A stretch of 64,000 nucleotides of DNA from Enoplolaimus lenunculus (GCA_030248215.1 JASANG010003387.1:98548-162547); one strand, 5' to 3'. Counted from the first letter of the stretch, positions 33,089 through 44,764 are shown. Notes: generated from the sequence alone by a model not told the origin. Made by a program: numbers and translations.

Positions 33089-33230
33089 CCCATGCTACTT
33101 TAAGGGGCGTCCAGGTTTCTGATGGGTCCATTAAAAGAGTAGATTTAGATTCTAGATTACATTTTTTGCTTAGTCTTCTGCTTAGGAATACGCTTAATCT
33201 ACTGTTACGCCCCTTAAAGTAACATTGGCC
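33089..33230. mobile_element. Family C MITE
   Basis: GCCCATGCTACTTTAAGGGG ... CCCCTTAAAGTAACATTGGCC; GTCCAGGTTTCTGATGGGTC and ATTACATTTTTTGCTTAG inside. Confidence 0.85.
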
Positions 33231-33801
33231 AAATTTATTATGTCAATTTTGGACCCTCACAAGCTATCGTTTTAAACAGCACAACCGCACCAGATACCTT
33301 GTAAAAAAACTTAACTGTTCCTCATTAAAGATGACTTGATCTGATAAAACCTTTATCCGGTTAACAAATCCACCCGGCCACTACTGCTATTGAACTACTT
33401 ACCCGGATCTGTATATGGTTTAGCAGTTTCGGAATATGTCTCCGGTTCTAAACATAACCTTTACTTTAGGATGTTTATCTTGTTGACAATTTAAAATCAC
33501 AAGACGGGCGAAGCCGAGGAAAAGGGACAACAGGAACATATCCCTCAGAGGCGGATCCTTCTGACGGGCGGGGCGGGCAGGCAAATGCTGTGAAATGCAA
33601 TACCTTACCATTTTATTGCCAAAAATTTCTGGCGGTGAAGGGGCGACTTTGACTCTGTCAGTGCATCCCCCACCAAATGGTTTGGAAATGGTAGGGTCAT
33701 TGTTACTGGTCCAAATTTAAGATATGTTCCCCCAAACCAAAATCCCCTCTGCGCCAATGAATGATAGTCTAAACACACTTGAAATTCGTGCAAAAAACAA
33801 A
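33231..33801. other. Intergenic, nothing recognised
   Basis: No gene; minor GC-rich patches at 33.50-33.58 kb (GACGGGCGAAGCC, TGACGGGCGGGGCG) with no repeat partner found. Confidence 0.35.
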
Positions 33802-33985
33802 GGCCCATGTATAGAACAGGGCCGGAACAGTAGTATTCCTAAGCCTAAGCCTAAGCCTAAGCGTAAGGATGGCCATATTCCTAAGACTAAGTCTAAGCCT
33901 AAGCCTAAGCAAAATTTGATCCAAAGCTTAAACTGACTCTATTGCCCCTCCAAAAAACGATCCGACCCGGTTCTATACATGGACC
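33802..33985. mobile_element. Family A MITE
   Basis: GGCCCATGTATAGAACAGGG ... CGATCCGACCCGGTTCTATAC and ATGGACC, with about eight TAAGCC-type units. Complete. Confidence 0.88.
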
Positions 33986-34370
33986 AAAATAAAAATTAAA
34001 CGTTAACCTGGTCTCAACCTTAAGAGTTAGCCTAAAGTCTAAAGTGTGAACGTATGACAGTAGTTACCCTCTAAGTGTTTAATAAAAGCGGTCTATTTTA
34101 TGGATCTTGAACCGATACCATGGAACGATTGTTTTGTATAAGTTTCAGGCGTTTTAGGTTCATAAAATATGACAGTTAAAGTTTTTCGTTCCAGTATTAA
34201 ACTATGACAAATTTAGGAACATTGGCAAATATTTCATTCCAATGTATTTTACTTCAAGTAGTTTATTATTAACTGTGAAATGGTTAATTGCAACTACCGC
34301 CTTTATACGCTTGACATTTGCGTTCGGTTAGTGCCAGCTTTTAGTTTACGCTCAAGCCAAACTGTTTGCA

Positions 34371-34553
34371 GCCCATGTTACTTTTAGACCCATCCCGTTT
34401 TTTGCACTACAACAAAGTATGACGTAGAATTTATAGAATATGTTTTTGCTCTGGCTTTAGGCTTACGCTTATGAGAGCAAATATTTTTAAGGTTAGGCTT
34501 AGGCTAAGAAATATGTGTAATCTACCCTTTACGGCCCTAAAAGCAATATTGGC
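34371..34553. mobile_element. Family C MITE, diverged
   Basis: GCCCATGTTACTTTTAGACCC ... GTAATCTACCC, GGCCCTAAAAGCAATATTGGC. Degenerate TTAGGC units. Confidence 0.7.
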
Positions 34554-34634
34554 AGTGAATGCAGCGTAACATTTCCAACATCAACACGTTGGAACATCGT
34601 TGAAGTCAACTATTTTCAGTTTTGTAGACGTTAA

Positions 34635-34736
34635 AAGCCTAAGCCTAAGCCTAAGCAAAACAATTAGTCTAAAGCTTAAACTGACTCTATTATAGCCGCT
34701 CCAGAAAACGATCCGGCCCTGTTCTATACATGGGCC
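34635..34736. mobile_element. Family A MITE, right half
   Basis: Three AAGCCT units, TTAGTCTAAAGCTTAAACTG, CCAGAAAACGATCCGGCCC and ATACATGGGCC; left half absent. Confidence 0.75.
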
Positions 34737-34786
34737 GCTTTAACAATAGTCGGCAAAATGTTATCACAGGACTCCGCAATTGCCTT

Positions 34787-34990
34787 GGCAATATTACTTT
34801 AAGGGGCGTTACAGTAGATTAACCGTATTCCTACGCCTAAAGCCTAAGCCTTAAGCGTTGCAAAAATGAGTTCCTAAGCGTAAGCGTAAGCCTAAGCCTC
34901 AGCCTAAGCAAAAAAATGTAATCTACAATCTAAACATATTCTTTTATAGACTCACCAGAAACCTGGACGCCCTTTAAAGTAACATGGGCC
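34787..34990. mobile_element. Family C MITE, inverse orientation
   Basis: GGCAATATTACTTTAAGGGG, CGTTACAGTAGATTAA, TAAGCC units, then CACCAGAAACCTGGACGCCC and TAAAGTAACATGGGCC. Confidence 0.85.
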
Positions 34991-35552
34991 AATTCACAAT
35001 ACTTTTACTGATCTGAACAAAACTCAGACTTTTGGTTTCTATCACAGATATGTCTGAAAAATACACACAATTTGATTGCTAGATTCAATAGGTAATCATC
35101 GATACAACAAAGAATTTAGACAAACAGTTTTGGGATTTTGAGCATAAAGAACGGACGCCTTAGCTCATATTCTTTACGCATTTATCGTCAAGGGATCGAT
35201 TTTTGAAACTAAGGATCTCCTGCAATTGCGGATCACAAAATTGTCCCAGAACCGGAAGACGGATTGGACAAAATAACTGTGAAAAATGACGCTAAATTAT
35301 TGACATTTTCTGGCGCAATAGTAACAAGACCTATATTAACTAGCTGATGATAGGTGCTAAACACATTTGAGCTAAAAAATCGTACATCATAGCTGTTGGA
35401 GCGTACTCCTATTTATGCCACGGATGTCGTGACCGGATCCAAACGTACAGCCGGGAGAGTTTCAGGATTTCAACCGCCGCTGGCATTTTTACACAGACAT
35501 TTTGAGACCCGGTCTCAATTTGTAACACATGAACTTTCGCTTCGAAACATTG
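34991..35552. other. nAChR 5' flank, no exon recognised
   Basis: The receptor's signal-peptide exon should lie upstream of 35719. No ATG-led hydrophobic stretch with a phase-1 donor was found here. Confidence 0.35.
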
Positions 35553-35662
35553 CCCCATGTAAAGATCAGTGGTGGAACGTTTTTCTGTGAGACTAGAAAA
35601 GAGTAAGCTTAAGCTTTAGACTATTTTTTGCTTGGCTTAGGGTTTAGGCTTTTTTATAGAAC
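35553..35662. mobile_element. Family B MITE, left half
   Basis: CCCCATGTAAAGATCAGTGG, GGAACGTTTTTCTGTGAGAC, TAAGCTTTAGACTA, then TTAGG units ending abruptly. It stops 56 bp before the first recognised nAChR exon. Confidence 0.7.
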
Positions 35663-35718
35663 GTAACTCTCTTTTGCAAAATCTTCGCTGAGTCTATGAC
35701 GACATACTGTAGTTTCAG

Positions 35719-38700
35719 AACGAATGGCCAACAATCCAACGAAACGGTTGTACGAGCACTTGATGACCGGATACAACAAATTGATTCGTCCAGTTGAAAA
35801 TAACTCCGACGCTGTCACCGTCCAATTTAAACTGAAACTGTCACAGTTGATCGACGTGGTAAGTTTATGATAACAGTGATTTTATTGTGTTTCAAGCGTT
35901 ATTGAACTGAGAACTTAGGATGGTACATGATTGCAATCACCAATCGGCTTTATAGAACTGGACGCTTGGAGCGCAAGGAAATTTCACGTACGTGTAATAA
36001 TTGTTAACCCCTTCTCACATTGAGTTGCCTATAGGCAACTCAGCGCAGTGTATATACGTTGAATGGTATATATCGCACCGTGTTTAACAATTGCAACACG
36101 AATACGTAGTACTAAATCACCACAAGACGTGAAAGCCCCTCGGGCTCGAGCGTCCAGCTCCTATAGCTGAGTGGTGATGGTATACGCCTACCACTCCAGT
36201 CACTGGAGTTCGAATCCTAGCATAAAAGCAGGTCTCTGGGGAAATAGAAAATACTCATGTGAGAAAGGGTTAACCACTGAGCATTGTGTACTATTTAGCG
36301 ATTACAGACTGCAGTCCAAAGTGTTAAGTTAAGGAGTGGCAGAATTAATGTTATAGTGTAATGACTGCAGTGATTTCACGTTATCGAAAAATATATATAG
36401 CCTAAGGAATAACAAACCAGACTGGGTAAGTTTAAAAGATATACACAAGGTTGGGGACTGAAATTGGGGGTGTTTGAGGAGCGCTTCCGCCGACACTGGA
36501 TACACGAACAGATTCATTGAGGAAACGGCGACGTTTCGATAGCTGTGTAAAAACGCATTGTACGAAATTGCTAAAACGTCCACGAAAATTGAACTGATCT
36601 ATGATGGCACGTGTTAACCCGGAACCGGAAATGCTTGGTAAATACCGGCATCATACTCAATTTTGTTTTTAGCCCATGTAAAGATTAGGGGCGGAACGTT
36701 TTTCTGTGGGACTGGAAAAGAGTAAGCTTAAAACTTCAGATACTATTTTTTGTTTGGATTAGGCTTAGGCTTAGGCTTAGCCTTAGTAATATGCTTATAT
36801 AGAATACTTTTCCGCCTCTGGTCTTAACATTGGCCATAGTTTTGATGGTTGTTATAGCATGAAAAGAATCAAATCATGACAACAAACGTATGGCTACATC
36901 AGGTAAAATTGTAACAGGAGTGGTCGAATCCATGAATATCCCGTCCCATATTACTTTAAGGAGCGTCCAGGTTTCTGGCGGGTCTATAAAAGAGTAGGTT
37001 TAGATTCTAGATTCCATTTTTTTTGCTTAGGCTTCAACTTAGGCTTAGACTTAGACTTAGGAGCCCATTTTGGCAACGCTTAGGCACAGGCTTAGGCTTA
37101 GGAATACGCTTAATCTACTGTTTCGCTCCTCAAAGTAACACTGGCCCATGCGATGATTAAATGATTACTGTGTGTATTTCGATATTTGACCAGTTTTAAA
37201 GCGCATTAGCAAACGGTTCGATAATTTAAGATTTACAATTTGCCCCAATTACTGATATTTTGGTCAAACCCGTCTTGGATCCGAGCCTATTTTTCAACTA
37301 TTTCTCTAGAAATCGAAAGCTTCAGACAAACCATTTCCATCGTAAATTTACTAGGACACCAGGGCTGGTGAGGGATATGTTCGTCTCTCTGTAAACGCTT
37401 CTGATTATTAAATATACGCTTATTGCTTTAGTAAACTCGAAATAACCTTTATTTTTGCTACTCAAATAACAACTGAACCTTTAACAATGATATGCGATTA
37501 CCTTGCAAGGCTTACACTCAACATAAATTTATGGTATTGAACAGGTATCGAACCAGGCCCGTAGCCAGCTCACCTTGCTTGGGAGGGCTAAAAATTTTTC
37601 AGGAAAGGTATTCAAGGGTTTTCAATAAGTTACAAGCAAGGTTGAAAAGTTTGTTGGGGGTCCCAAAATTTTCCAGGGGGGCTGAGCCTTCCCCTGCCCC
37701 CCTTGGCTACGGGCCCGTATCGAACAAAATGTTCAGCTTACATATTGGCTTAGGGTTTAGGCTTAGGTTTAGATTGACGCCAAAACGTTAAACTTTTAGG
37801 TTTGATTCGCGACGTATACTATACACGTGACTATACCTAATAATTTTCGTCACTAAGCATTGGCTTGTTTGTAGAGAAAATAGGTATAACAGCAAAAGAA
37901 GTTATCCGTCAACTTCGGCGTATAAGTGTTGTGCTATACTTTTGTTGATCGTACGCAAATAACTCACGTATACGATAACTTACGGTATGAACGGTGACGG
38001 ACGGCGCCGCAGGGATGATGGACAGCGCCGTATGGGTGTATGGATGATAGACGGCGCCGTACGGGTGACAGACGGCGCCAGACGTCAAGTATAGCGCAAC
38101 CCTTTACGGACCACGCGTGTTTAAACCGGAGTATTGTATGTTCGGAACCGGATGCTTATTTTTCAGCAATGGTACGACTATAAGTTACGTTGGATACCGG
38201 AAGACTTTTCGAATATTACCATGCTTCACGTTCCTTCACATTTGATTTGGATTCCGGATATTGTACTGTATAACAAGTAATATTTGAGATAAGGTTAACC
38301 TGGTTACACCGGCAGTACAGTTTTCGTTTTTGTATTAACACTTTTAGTCTTGTATTTGCGTTTTAAACTTTATGCTTAAATAGGTTTAGGACAATGACTA
38401 CTTATGCGTAAGTGTAAGCCAGGGCTAAAATTGTTTATAAGCATAACTTTGTGCGCTGGAACAGTATGACTTAACCTTAGGTTTGCGCTATACCTTACCG
38501 TGCCGGACGCCGCCGATCGCCGCTATGCGATGCTAACTAAAATAAAGGTACAATCTATTTGGTGGCGAGCGGCGACGTGCGGCAACTTTTACTGGCGGCT
38601 ATGTTCGGCGGTACGCGGCGAGTATAACTGCAATCATTAAGGTTCAGTCTAGCTCACGGTTCTATGGAGTTGATTATAGTGTGTAAGCACATCGAGTACT

Positions 38701-41700
38701 CTATTGCTGCTCAACGGAAACCGAGATGTTCCTTTAAAGTTTTCGGCCCATGTTTACTTTAAGGAGCGTCCAGGTTTCTGGTGGGTCTATAAAAGAGTAT
38801 GTTTAGATTCTGATTACATTTTTTGCTTAGGCTTGGGCTTAGGCTTAGGCTTAGGAACACATTCTTGCAACGCTTAGGCTTAGGCTTACGTTATGGAATA
38901 CGCCTAATCTACTGTTTACGCCCCTAAAAGTAACATTGGCGAAGCTTTTTGCGAATAAAAAAATAAATATTAACTTCAAACAAATCATAATATTTTCTTC
39001 GTTTTCGCATAAACATACCGACCTATGTTACTTTTAGGGGCGTCCAGGTTTCTGATGGGTCTATAAAACAGTAGGTTTACATTCTGGATTACTGTCTTTT
39101 GCTTAGGTTTAGGCTTAGACTTAGGCTTAGGCTTAGGAACGTACTTTTGCAACACTTAGGCTCAGGCTTAGGCGTAGGAACACACTTTAGCAACGCTTAG
39201 GCTTGGGCTTAGAAATACGCTCAATCTACTGCTACGCCCCTAAAGGTTAACATTGGCCAACATACGAATGATGAAATATTCTAGCGCAGATGGTAGGTAT
39301 CAGGTGACAATAATGACTAAAGCGCTGGTATTTTATAACGGAACCGTGGTTTGGGATCCGCCTGCAATTTACAAATCAATGTGCGAAATTAATGTTCAGT
39401 ATTTTCCATTCGACGAACAATACTGTGCGATGACATTCGGTAAGTAAAAATTCATGTATTTTATCGGCACCCATACCTTTTAACCATTTTATGAATCGAA
39501 TCTATGTTTTATTGAGATAAAGTTGACGTGATATGCAGTTTCAGAGGGTGCAGGGGTACGGGAAGCTCCGACCAAACTTTCAAGTGGGGGCCCCCACGAA
39601 CTCTGTGACGAATCCCCGTTTTTTACACCAAGTCACAGGACCTGAAATTTGCGCAGTGAGGAATTTTTTTACATTTTGTGTAAAACCAGCTTAATAGCAC
39701 ATAAGTTGTCTTCTCAAAACGCACATCCTAACAGTGAAGGTTTTCTAACCCAGCGTTTTTATGGGAAGTGGGCAGCGGGTTCACTGTAGCAAGGGGAATA
39801 ACCAGATAATGATTTTTTTAGGATCATGGACATACGACGGCAACGAAGTGGACGTAGTCCACCGTGACAGTGACAAAGCCGTTATTCGAGAGCGGTCCGA
39901 GTTCAAAGTGATCTCAGTTATCAACGAAGGCATTGACTTGAGCGAATTTTACGATTCAGTTGAATGGGACGTTATGGCTGCGTTAGGGTTTCGAACGGCG
40001 ACTCTCGATCCGACCGGAGTCGCTCCGCCGAATATTAATTTAATTTTCAAACTGGACCTGCGTCGAAAAACGTTATTTTATACGGTGAATTTGATTATTC
40101 CGTGTGTGGGAATTTCTTTTCTCACCGTCCTTGTATTTTATTTACCGTCAGCTTCGGGCGAAAAAGTTGTACTGTGTATATCGATATTAATTTGTTTAAC
40201 TTTGTTTTTTTTGTTGCTCGTTGAAATTATTCCGTCAACAAGCGTTACCGTTCCGCTGATCGCCAAATATCTTCTGTTCACTATGGTAAGTCAAGGGTGT
40301 GGGATGGGGTTATTCCTGCCATCCGAAAATTTATTTTTTGTGGATAAAAGTTGGGTTCTTCCTAGCTAACAATTTTTCTCCTTCAGAAAATTGGCACATT
40401 GATAGCATACAGTCAAAAATTTCGTTTTGTAAACCCCATTCACACGTGCAAGGCACGAAACACTTGCAGCTGCAAGTATTCTCTAAGGAACATTCAAATT
40501 GACCAATCAAACTGCAGGTGCGAGAAATCCGGGTGAGTTGCAAATGCGTTCACAGGTGCGAATTAAATTATATAGCACGAATTCTAGCGAATAATTTGCC
40601 GCTGCAAAAACTTCAAAGCTGCTTTGTGACCAAACTTGCACATGCAAGTTGCACTTGCAATTTTTTGCCGCAAAACTTGCACGTGTGAATATGGCTTAAC
40701 TTCTGGCCAGAACGCTGCATACCCGTCAGAAATTTTCGGATCCGCCGCTGATTTCAGTGCCAATAAATATCCCGTAAGAATATGACCAATTAGTTATGAA
40801 GTGTTGCGTATTTCTAACGAAGCCAAAATAATGCGTGTTTACAAACTGCATGCACTTCTGAAAATAGGAACCTGTCGTTTGAAAACTTACCAAAAATATC
40901 AATAAGCAAGCGTCCATAACCAGTGAGGATTTCCACATCGCGTTCACAAATTAATGTAAACCACGCATATATGGCCTTTGAAATTTTGCACATTAATCAC
41001 GTTTCATCAGTTCTACTTGTAAAGGAAAGCTGGTTGTCGCTGTCCCAGTTCGCATATTTCAAAACTCATTTAACAAACTAATGAATATATATTTTTTAAT
41101 ATTTTAAAAAACAGTAGTGCCAGCATATTTAAAAACCGAAACCCTTTAAAATGTAAGAAAACTTGCCCTAAATATACGGCATTATTTGCCTGATGCACAT
41201 TTCCTCACAGTTAAGAAACCATGTTCTCAAATGTGTATAGCATTTATCACCAGTAAGTAATTGGTTTCCTCATTTGTAAACTGTTGCGGTTGCTAATCTC
41301 GATTGTTTCACAGAAATCGGGTATATTTATCAAATCGAAAAATTGTGATGAATACCTGAGCTCTCCGTTCAGTGATTCGAAAGTTACAAGACCTATCATC
41401 AACGAGTGATAGACGCTGCACACATTTCTGTGGTCACAGGTTAAGGATTAATCTTAAGCTTTGGCTTACACAAAGACACATGCTGAACCATACGTCTACT
41501 TATCCTAAGCAGGAGCCTAAACCTAAATGTCAATTTCGGGTTAAGTGCAAATGACCCATTAGTGGTAGCATTTTTAGGTTCTTGTCACTGTATCAATAGC
41601 AACAACAGTGATGACCCTAAACGTTCACCATCGTTCGAACAAAACGCACCAAATGGCTCCATGGGTCAAAAAATTGTTTCTCATATATTTACCCCCGATC

Positions 41701-44023
41701 CTTCGAATGCAGCGGCCCCATCCAGAAGCGAGCTACCTTAAACCCCCGGAATTCCTCCACGCCCATCTGGTTCGCGCAACAAATCGTACAGTTGCAGTCC
41801 GAATTCCAGCGCACAAGCTACGCCAAATGCGGCAAAACGTAAGCAGAAAAAAAGAGTCCGGATCAGGGATAGCGACTGTCGTTGAAACGGCACAATCCAG
41901 CGAATCCCAGGCAAATCCTGGATATCTGGGACAGCTGCTACTTCGAAGTCCAAAGTCCAGAGCGATGCATTTGGTCCGGATTTCGTTCGGAGAGGATCAA
42001 GATGGAAACGAACACGAAGCGAAACGCAGTTCAAACTTGCTGTCACCTTCAACTGCAAGTACCACCAGTTATTTGAATCAAGCATCAGTCCACGAAACCA
42101 CCGCAGACGTACCAAATCGCTCTCTAAACGTCCATACCTCCGCCGAAGCAGCAACCGCAACAAAGATATTTGTCAGCAAATCAAATCGAAAAACTGTTGC
42201 AAAAAACGACTGTATGATTTCGAAATTCAACAACGATCATTCTACTTGTGGCGTGGGTAAAGGCGGTAAAGTTTCACCGAGAAATCCTGCGACTCTTGAA
42301 ACCAAGCTGACATCGCCGATTACGCCGCAAACCAACGGAAATGGCGTTGCAATTGATCACAATCTTCTCGGGACCGGTGAAAATTCAGGCGGTCCATGGA
42401 CGCCTGCGGCGTTCAATTTGGATGGCTTGTTCAGTGAATGCTGTCGGTCGGCAGTTGACAATACCGTGTATATTGCAAATCATTTGAGAAATATTGACGA
42501 AAACGATAAGGTAAACTATACACTGCAAAAAATGGTGAGTCAAATTGACTCTCTCCGAAATATGCTCTACGGGACTACACAAACTGAGTCAAATTCGACT
42601 CTGCCAGAGTCGAACATGCGACTCAGTGAATCGAATTTGACTCTGCCGGAGTCGAATTTTGACTCAATTTGTGTAGTCCCGTAGAGCCTATTTCGGAGAG
42701 AGTCAATTTGACTCACTATTTTTTGCTGTGTACGAGAGATATACCCATCGAAATTGATAGCACAATTTGAAAATAAGCATTTGTACATGGACGCACGTTT
42801 TCAAATTCGTATAGCATCTTATCACCAGTTAGCATAGGTTGTATAATTGACGAAATCTTGCAATTGTAGCTTCCAGGATTGGTTCAGTAGTAGTAAGAAT
42901 CAAATAAAAAACTTGTGTTGAATTTCGAAAGCTGCAAGGTCGATCAACATCTGTGATAATACGTGGCTACGCACATTTGAGAATACGGACGCAAGTTGTA
43001 AAACTGACCTCAATGAGTGATCAATTTACAACAATTTTACCCAGCATACGATACTCCAAAAGATTTAACGGAACGGCTAAAACTGGTCCTAAAATAGACT
43101 GGTTTTGTGTACAGAAATTTTTTTGGTGCGGGAAAAACAAATGTCCAAGACGATGCCGTCACTTTACCGGTTGTTGCGCTTGTAGCGCTGGCGACCAGTT
43201 GGTGAAAATATTTTCTTGCTCCCAACGGATGGCACGCCAAAACATTTCACGTTTCAGTTAAGTTGTTCAACGTTTGAAAAATCCGATTCTGTCAACAGCA
43301 CTGATTGCTGGCTGTTCAAAAACTGAAAATAATCCATAGTTTTTACAGTTAGCTAAGTAATAAAACAGTATAAGCCCGTGTATAGAACAGGGCCGGATCG
43401 TTTTACGGTAGGGTCTGTAATAAGGTCAGTTTAAGGTTTAGAATAATTATTTTGCCTTAGACTTAGGGGCCAATGTAAAGAACAGGGGCGGAACAGCATT
43501 ATAAGCTTATTCCTAAGCCTAAGCCTAAGCCCAGCACAAAAATAGTCTAAAGCTTAATCTTATTCTATTCCACTCCCACAGAAAAACGTTCCGCCCGTGA
43601 TCTTTACATGGTACGCTTATACGATTAGGAACAGGCTCATCCTTGCGCTTAGGCTTAGGAATATGCTTATACTACTGTTCCGGCCCTGTTCTAACGTGGG
43701 CCGCAGTCCATTTGCACCTAAAAATACATTTTGTACATAAAGTGTAAGGTTCATATCGTCGTTTGATGGGCTCAGCCGGAAGTGGAAACATATCGAAGCC
43801 CCAGGTTCATTTTCTGCCGGAACCATTCAGAAAACAAACGTGGGTATCACCCTGTTGTATTTGTCCGGTTTACTGCTTGCAGATTAAAGAAGAATGGCGT
43901 TTTGTGGCGTTGGTGCTGGATCGTATGTTTCTTGCAATATTTCTTATTACATGCATCGCTGGAACGATTAGCATCATATTTCAAGCACCAGTAATATTCG
44001 ACAGACGAAATCCAATTAAATAG
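35719..44023 (+). CDS. Nicotinic acetylcholine receptor, non-alpha subunit (first exon missing)
   Basis: Exons 35719-35858, 36858-36902, 38167-38276, 39285-39439, 39822-40285, 41578-42510, 43883-44023 (TAG). The frame is open across all, 661 residues after the two lead bases. The 45- and 110-nt exons are the conserved sizes of this family. Order: [18 protein letters not shown] start of the extracellular domain, WIPDIVLYN (loop A), Cys-loop [22 protein letters not shown] (loop B), TM1 [22 protein letters not shown] then TM2, TM3 split by the 40286-41577 intron ([18 protein letters not shown]), a 250-residue cytoplasmic loop, TM4 [18 protein letters not shown]. It forms a plasma-membrane pentameric cation channel. 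Loop C lacks the CysCys pair, hence non-alpha. TM2 is unusual (see findings). The signal peptide exon lies upstream, unplaced. Confidence 0.95.
36002..36275 (+). mobile_element. Inverted-repeat-flanked element with tRNA-like promoter
   Basis: Outer inverted repeats GTTAACCCCTTCTCACATTGAG and CTCATGTGAGAAAGGGTTAAC. Inside, 36140-36215 has an A box TAGCTGAGTGGT and a B box GGAGTTCGAATCC at tRNA spacing; no cloverleaf with paired acceptor stem. Related sequence at 49.75 kb (CAAGACGTG, CGCAGTACAAAATCAC) and 51.8 kb. Lies in nAChR intron. Confidence 0.6.
36671..36835. mobile_element. Family B MITE
   Basis: AGCCCATGTAAAGATTAGGG ... CCGCCTCTGGTCTTAACATT and GGCC; four TTAGGC units. It ends 22 bp before the nAChR 45-nt exon at 36858. 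Confidence 0.85.
36944..37146. mobile_element. Family C MITE
   Basis: CCCATATTACTTTAAGGAGCG ... TCGCTCCTCAAAGTAACACTG; TTAGGC units in two blocks separated by CCCATTTTGGCAACG. It starts about 41 bp after the 36902 donor. Confidence 0.85.
37554..37717. mobile_element. hAT-like MITE, GTAGCCA family, with 8-bp target duplication
   Basis: CAGGCCCGTAGCCAGC ... TTGGCTACGGGCCCG, flanked by TATCGAAC at 37546-37553 and 37718-37725. Perfect 8-bp duplication, so hAT. In nAChR intron. Confidence 0.9.
37926..38102. mobile_element. Family G MITE (GGCGCC-rich)
   Basis: GTGTTGTGCTATACTTTTG ... CAAGTATAGCGCAACCC, with GACGGCGCCG(T/C) repeated in the right half. It ends 64 bp before the 38167 nAChR exon. Confidence 0.75.
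38745..38940. mobile_element. Family C MITE
   Basis: GGCCCATGTTTACTTTAAGG ... CGCCCCTAAAAGTAACATTGG; six TTAGGC-type units in two blocks. Flanks are near-repeats (AAGTTTTC, AAGCTTTT). Confidence 0.85.
39021..39258. mobile_element. Family C MITE abutting an nAChR splice acceptor
   Basis: ACCTATGTTACTTTTAGGGGC ... GCCCCTAAAGGTTAACATTGG; three TTAGGC blocks. Flanking 8-mers AACATACC and AACATACG differ at one base. Its right end lies 26 nt from the exon that starts at 39285. Confidence 0.88.
40433..40697. mobile_element. Inverted-repeat MITE with CACACGTGCAAG ends
   Basis: CCCATTCACACGTGCAAGG ... CTTGCACGTGTGAATATGG. The interior repeats CTTGCA(G/C)/TGCAAG words (AACACTTGCAGCTGCAAG, CTTGCACATGCAAGTTGC). 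In nAChR intron; a hAT-like end GGATCCGCCGCTG follows at about 40738. Confidence 0.75.
42521..42730. mobile_element. Family F MITE 10 nt from an nAChR splice donor
   Basis: CACTGCAAAAAATGGTGAGTC ... ACTCACTATTTTTTGCTGTG with near-perfect long inverted arms (GACTCTCTCCGAAATA, GTAGTCCCGTAGAGCC) around GAGTC words. Flanked by TA at 42519-42520 and 42731-42732. The exon ends at 42510. Confidence 0.92.
43373..43702. mobile_element. Family A MITE split by a family B insertion
   Basis: Left half GCCCGTGTATAGAACAGGGC to 43477, right half from about 43613 to GTTCCGGCCCTGTTC and CGTGGGCC. The two halves together cover one family A unit; the middle is the family B copy listed next. Confidence 0.82.
43478..43612. 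mobile_element. Family B MITE nested in family A
   Basis: GGCCAATGTAAAGAACAGGG ... CGCCCGTGATCTTTACATGG with ACTCCCACAGAAAAACGTTCC. Complete, so younger than its host element. Confidence 0.85.
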
Positions 44024-44064
44024 ATTACGCAATGTTTTGAGGAACTCTTTCTGAAATGGTCACG

Positions 44065-44070
44065 AATAAA
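44065..44070 (+). promoter_or_regulatory. nAChR poly(A) signal
   Basis: AATAAA 41 nt after the nAChR stop. A family A MITE begins 5 nt later, so cleavage would fall inside that element and the 3' UTR would be under about 80 nt. Confidence 0.55.
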
Positions 44071-44074
44071 AACG

Positions 44075-44308
44075 GGCCCATGTATAGAACAGGGGCCGGA
44101 TCGTTTTCCGGAGGGGCTATAATAGAGTCAGTTTAAGTTTTAGACTAATTTGTTTGCGTAGGCTAAGGCTTAGGCTTAGGAATAGGCTCATCTATACGCT
44201 TAGACTTAGGCTTAGGCTTAGGAATAGGCTCATCCATACGCTTAGGCTTAGGCTTTGGCTTAGGAATATGCTTATACTACTGTTCCGGCCCTGTTCTATA
44301 CATGGGCC
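44075..44308. mobile_element. Family A MITE at the nAChR 3' end
   Basis: GGCCCATGTATAGAACAGGG ... CCCTGTTCTATACATGGGCC, three TTAGGC blocks with the sub-repeat GGAATAGGCTCATC. Flanks are both ATAAAAA-like. Complete. Confidence 0.9.
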
Positions 44309-44512
44309 ATAAAAAAGCGTAGGTCAACAATCACCTGTTTGCAACTAAACTACAAACCATCATTTATATTATTTCAAATTTAAAAGCTAAACCTAAACCT
44401 AATTCTAAACTTGCCAGGGATGATGTGGGATTCATGTTATTATAAATGGGGCAGCCAGGAACACGTTTGGTGTCTATATTACAATAGCGGGTGACATTTT
44501 GTCCGCATGTTC

Positions 44513-44764
44513 CACTGTAAATTTCAGTCAGTTGATTTTAATTCAGAATGAGTTGAATCAGTCAGTCTGAGTGAGGACTATCAGAACTCAGAATTTTGAG
44601 TTGATTCAATTCATTCTGAGTGTATTGATTAACTCACCCAGAGTCAACTCAAATAAGAGTGAGAATAAACTCAACTCAGAGTGAGTTAATGTTTACTGAT
44701 ATTAATTCAGAAATAACCAACTCGCTAGCTGAATTGATTAATCAACTCATTGGAATTTACAGTG
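44513..44764. mobile_element. Family E MITE
   Basis: CACTGTAAATTTCAGTCAGTTG ... CAACTCATTGGAATTTACAGTG; interior of CTCAGA(A/G)TGAGTTGAAT words on both strands. Complete. Confidence 0.88.

Noticed and set aside
41738-42163. 141-codon minus-strand ORF
   Set aside because: It is the antisense of the nAChR cytoplasmic-loop exon, which has family-consistent ends (TM3 before, [10 protein letters not shown] after).
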